Assembly: GCA_016870865.1 (NCBI GenBank)
Contig: VGAC01000001.1
Location: forward strand, 62,001 to 126,000
Direction: 5' to 3'
Length of the DNA: 64,000 bases
Source of the DNA: Actinomycetota bacterium
GTDB taxonomy: Bacteria; Actinomycetota; Acidimicrobiia; Acidimicrobiales; Ilumatobacteraceae
Every line of letters starts with the position of its first letter. Position 1 is the stretch's first letter. This document shows positions 61,348 to 64,000 of the stretch, piece by piece. A model generated the notes under the pieces. That model saw nothing but the letters and a program-made list of their open reading frames with translations. It was not told the origin of the DNA and made no database searches. Position numbers and translations under genes: made by a program.

Positions 61348-62064
61348 TCACAGCTCGAAGAAAATGCCGTCGCGCCACGGGAAGACGAAATTGAATCCCG
61401 GGCCGCGGAAGAACGAACCGATCATGACGAGCACGGCCCAGAACATGAGGTGCACGGTCATCAGGCTGGTGATGAACTTGCGGTCCTCGGGTTTGTTCGA
61501 GGGGTTCTTGTCGATGTACGGGGCGAGGATCAATGCGATGAGACCCATTCCCGGCAGTGTCACGCCAGCGATCATCGGGTGGAACATCGTGAGCAGTTCC
61601 TGGAGACCGAGGAAGTACCACGGCGCCTTCGACGGGTTCGGCGTCTGGTTGACGTTCGCAGCTTGTAGCAACGGAGCATTGACGAACCATGAAAAGACGA
61701 AGAGAAGGGCCGTGCAGGCGAGTGCCGCGACGAACTCGACGGCCAACAAGTGCGGCCAGGTATGCACCTTGTCGACGGGTGCAGCCTTCACTTCCTGGAT
61801 CGAACCGGACTTGACGACGGTGAGCAGACGTTGTGTGTGACCACCGGGGCCGGCACCAATCGGCAAAGCGCCCGCTGCAGCGGCAGCAACGACGGCCGTA
61901 GGGCGTTCGGCGACGGCGACGGCGGCGCCGGCCGCCTTCGTGCGGTCGAGCAGTTGGTCGGGAATGCGATCGCCACCGGCACCAGCACCGGCAGCGTCAC
62001 CACCGGCCGCTTTTTCGCGTGCCGCTTTCGCTCGCTTCAAAAGGTGTTCGGGGATCTCAGTCAT
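61348..62064 (-). CDS. Cytochrome b subunit IV-type protein with repeated N-terminal motif
   Basis: 238 aa, equal to the C-terminal part of cytochrome b (PetD-like). The Qo-site motif usually PEWY reads KAPWYFLGLQELL (146-158), followed by GVTLPGMGLIALILAPY; three membrane helices are visible. The first about 95 residues are an extra Ala/Gly-rich cytoplasmic part holding two copies of an I-P-x-x-L-L-x-R-x-K-A-A motif (4-15 and 34-45). Lies 15 nt after the b6-like gene, with which it makes a full cytochrome b. Confidence 0.9.
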   Translation of the reverse strand: MTEIPEHLLKRAKAAREKAAGGDAAGAGAGGDRIPDQLLDRTKAAGAAVAVAERPTAVVAAAAAGALPIGAGPGGHTQRLLTVVKSGSIQEVKAAPVDKVHTWPHLLAVEFVAALACTALLFVFSWFVNAPLLQAANVNQTPNPSKAPWYFLGLQELLTMFHPMIAGVTLPGMGLIALILAPYIDKNPSNKPEDRKFITSLMTVHLMFWAVLVMIGSFFRGPGFNFVFPWRDGIFFEL

Positions 62065-62079
62065 TGTTGTTCTCCTCCA

Positions 62080-62865
62080 TCACAAGGGGCCGGAGATTCC
62101 GCCGTCCTTGCGGACGCGCCAGAAGTGGATGGCCATGAATATCACGATGACGAACGGAAGCATGATCACGTGCAGCACGTACCAACGCAGCAATGTCTCG
62201 GATCCGATTTCGACACCGCCGAGCAGAACGAAACGCACTTGGCTACCAAAGACGGGTGTGTAACCCATCATGTTGGTGCCCACCGCGACGGCCCACAGAG
62301 CCAACTGGTCCCACGGGAGCAGGTAGCCGGTGAACGACAGCAGCAGCGTGAGTGTGAGAAGGATGACGCCGATCACCCAGTTGAACTCGCGCGGCGCCTT
62401 GTATGCACCGTGGTAGAAGACGCGTGCCATGTGCAGGAACACGGTGAGCACCATCAGGTGCGCACCCCATCTGTGCATGTTGCGCACCAACAACCCGAAT
62501 GTCACCGACGTTTGCAGTGTCTGGATGTCCTGCCACGCATTGGCGGCGGTGGGTCGGTAGAAGAACATGAGGAAGATGCCCGTCACCGTGAGCAGGATGA
62601 AGAGGAAGAACGACAGGCCGCCGAGGCACAACGTGTAGCTGACCTTCACGGCGTGACGCTTCACCTTCACCGGGTGCAGGTGGTAGAGCACCGAGTTCAT
62701 GATCACGTACGACCGGTTACGCGGTGAGTCGGTGTAGCCCTTGCGGAAAATCGAACCCGGCCGGAAAATCGAGTTCCAGGCCTGGCTGCCCTGCACCTGT
62801 TCACCGATCTTCGAGACGCGGTCCTTTAGCGTCGGTGTGGGTTGGTCGTCAATCGTCTTTGCCAT
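62080..62865 (-). CDS. Cytochrome b6-type subunit (N-terminal half of cytochrome b)
   Basis: 261 aa with four membrane helices. Heme ligands are spaced as in b6: His131/His145 and His232/His247. Cys80 in SYTLCLGG occupies the place of the cysteine that binds the extra heme c_i (c_n) in cytochrome b6f and Firmicute b6c complexes. A 50-residue N-terminal extension precedes the core. The protein with the next gene forms a split cytochrome b rather than the single long QcrB of well-studied actinobacteria. Confidence 0.93.
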   Translation of the reverse strand: MAKTIDDQPTPTLKDRVSKIGEQVQGSQAWNSIFRPGSIFRKGYTDSPRNRSYVIMNSVLYHLHPVKVKRHAVKVSYTLCLGGLSFFLFILLTVTGIFLMFFYRPTAANAWQDIQTLQTSVTFGLLVRNMHRWGAHLMVLTVFLHMARVFYHGAYKAPREFNWVIGVILLTLTLLLSFTGYLLPWDQLALWAVAVGTNMMGYTPVFGSQVRFVLLGGVEIGSETLLRWYVLHVIMLPFVIVIFMAIHFWRVRKDGGISGPL

Positions 62866-62877
62866 GAGGGGGTGCTC

Positions 62878-63291
62878 CTAAAAACGCATTCCGTAGGCGT
62901 AGCCATGGTTGTTGGTACGAGTGTGAGAATCACCGGTGGCGGCGGGCGCGCCGACCTTGCCGAGAATGATGACCCCGGTGGGGCAACGATCGACGCACAG
63001 CGCGCAGCGCGTACAGACGTCGTCGTCGATGATGAACATGACGTTGTCACGCGGGTCGAGGCCCGGCTGTTCGGTGCCGATCGCTTCGGCGACAGCGCTC
63101 GGGTCGACCATGTGAATGCACTTCCACGGGCAGATGTCGACACAGCCTTCGCACATGATGCACTCGGACTGATCGATGTGGATGAACTGCTTGGGCTTGA
63201 CGGCCTTCGTCAAGTAGTCCGCGTCTACCTCAACCAACTGGTACTCGGTCGACCAGTCGGGCATGGGTGGGTTCGCATCTGTTTTGGCCAT
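62878..63291 (-). CDS. 2[4Fe-4S] ferredoxin-type protein
   Basis: 137 aa with two complete [4Fe-4S] sets: Cys44, Cys47, Cys50, Cys54 (followed by Pro) and Cys93, Cys96, Cys99, Cys103 (followed by Pro). The two motifs are separated by a longer loop than in clostridial ferredoxins, and both ends are extended. Placed 12 nt before the b6-like gene, it may feed or drain electrons at the quinone side of the complex; the partner is not known. Confidence 0.92.
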   Translation of the reverse strand: MAKTDANPPMPDWSTEYQLVEVDADYLTKAVKPKQFIHIDQSECIMCEGCVDICPWKCIHMVDPSAVAEAIGTEQPGLDPRDNVMFIIDDDVCTRCALCVDRCPTGVIILGKVGAPAATGDSHTRTNNHGYAYGMRF

Positions 63292-63360
63292 CTGGTGTCT
63301 CCTTTCCTCTTGGTTTTTTCGGTGATCTTCGTGGTTTTGGGTGACGAGTTTTCGCCTCGA

Positions 63361-63837
63361 TCAGGTCTTGCGCACGAGTGGTCGACCGTACGTCGATTTC
63401 TCGAGTTCCTTTGGCTGGGCAAGTCCGCGCTTTTGCCACCACACGGCGACGAACATGAAAAGGCCGATGTAAAAAGCGTGAATGACGATGACGATGATGT
63501 CTCGCAAGGCCTCGTACGACACCTCGAAAGGAAAACCCCCGCCGCTCGACTGGGCCTTGAGAATTCCGCCCGGGCCGAGCAACGGCTTGTCTTTGCGCCA
63601 GCCGAGGTTCTTGTCGGCATGGTCGATCCACTGGTGGGGCACCACTCCGAATGCGAGGAACAACACCGCGAAAATGAAGGTCGCACCGATCATCGCCTCG
63701 CCCCAGGACACCGGAGTGCCCGGCTTGCGGCGCTTGCCGTAGGGGATCACGACGAGGGCAAGCGCGGTGGTCAGCAAAAACGAGAAAATGAACGCCTGGT
63801 TCACTCCCGGCCACTTGAGTACGTCGATTGCCAGCAT
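63361..63837 (-). CDS. Small membrane protein, first gene of the bc/complex I run
   Basis: 158 aa, not a family I can name. Three membrane helices (about 15-33, 48-66, 112-135) with a conserved-looking loop GVVPHQWIDHADKNLGWRKD. The ATG at 63837 gives MLAIDVLKWPGVNQ; a longer upstream frame lacks support. Gap to the ferredoxin gene is 69 nt. Likely a subunit or assembly factor of the cytochrome complex, by position only. Confidence 0.78.
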   Translation of the reverse strand: MLAIDVLKWPGVNQAFIFSFLLTTALALVVIPYGKRRKPGTPVSWGEAMIGATFIFAVLFLAFGVVPHQWIDHADKNLGWRKDKPLLGPGGILKAQSSGGGFPFEVSYEALRDIIVIVIHAFYIGLFMFVAVWWQKRGLAQPKELEKSTYGRPLVRKT

Positions 63838-64000
63838 TACGCCGAGGATCCTTTCCGGGTCCGCTACCAAGGTCACATGGACGCCATGAAACTTCGAAAA
63901 TAACTGTAGCGAGCACCCAACGCCCGACCCCCATTTCGGTGACATTCTCATTTGCACGTGCACAGCGAAAGACACGCGTTTGATTCCCCCTCGCGCCGTG
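63838..64000. other. Upstream region of the bc/complex I run
   Basis: 163 nt to the window edge without a supported gene. It should contain the promoter for the 21-gene run. The minus strand offers TACAGT near 63910 as a possible -10, but no good -35 at the right distance; I do not assign a promoter. Confidence 0.35.

Overview
The window is a high-GC bacterial chromosome segment, almost entirely coded on the minus strand. It carries two blocks: the core translation/transcription genes (1-26,962) and a respiratory block (29,879-63,837). The layout (tRNA-tuf-rpmG-tRNA-Trp-secE-nusG-rplKA-rplJL-rpoBC-rpsLG-fusA-tuf-rpsJ, then the S10/spc ribosomal genes), frequent GTG starts and repeated leaderless-type TANNNT -10 boxes next to start codons point to an actinobacterium. 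I infer a lineage outside the classical Streptomyces/Mycobacterium model, possibly Acidimicrobiia-like; this is inference, not proof.

Read in the direction of transcription (right to left). At 63,837-43,566 lies an almost gapless run of 21 genes: a small membrane protein, a 2[4Fe-4S] ferredoxin, a split b6/subunit-IV type cytochrome b, a Rieske protein, a membrane diheme cytochrome c, a further membrane protein, then a complete 14-gene complex I cluster nuoA-N. At 43,564-41,650 are a plus-strand threonine dehydratase and a divergent glutamine-amidotransferase gene sharing a 19-bp intergenic region. At 41,567-30,894 a second, diverged complex I cluster follows (nuoABCD-HIJKLMN, no nuoEFG), ending in a MidA/NDUFAF7-type methyltransferase whose mitochondrial homologue acts in complex I assembly. 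Together these would make a menaquinone-linked chain: NADH into the 14-subunit enzyme, another (unknown) donor into the 11-subunit enzyme, and a b6f-like quinol:cytochrome c oxidoreductase.

At 29,453-26,121 are acs, a YajQ-family gene, tRNA-Tyr, a plus-strand GNAT acetyltransferase, tRNA-Thr and tRNA-Met. Then come tuf2, rpmG (54 aa), tRNA-Trp, secE, nusG, rplK, rplA, a well-formed L10 leader, rplJ, rplL, a terminator, a separate rpoBC promoter with an immediate attenuator, rpoB and rpoC. The str genes rpsL, rpsG, fusA and tuf1 plus rpsJ follow. An HtrA-type protease gene and a phytanoyl-CoA-dioxygenase-family gene sit between rpsJ and rplC, splitting the usual S10 operon. The rest, rplC to rplX, runs off the left edge.

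The main oddities are: two nucleotide-identical tuf copies with codon usage unlike every neighbour; two complex I clusters in tandem; the b6f-like complex fused into the complex I cluster with a heme-c_i type cysteine; an S12 with Arg at the streptomycin-resistance position 88; an apparent promoter-attenuator module for rpoBC; and a symmetric -10 element that could start two leaderless genes in opposite directions.
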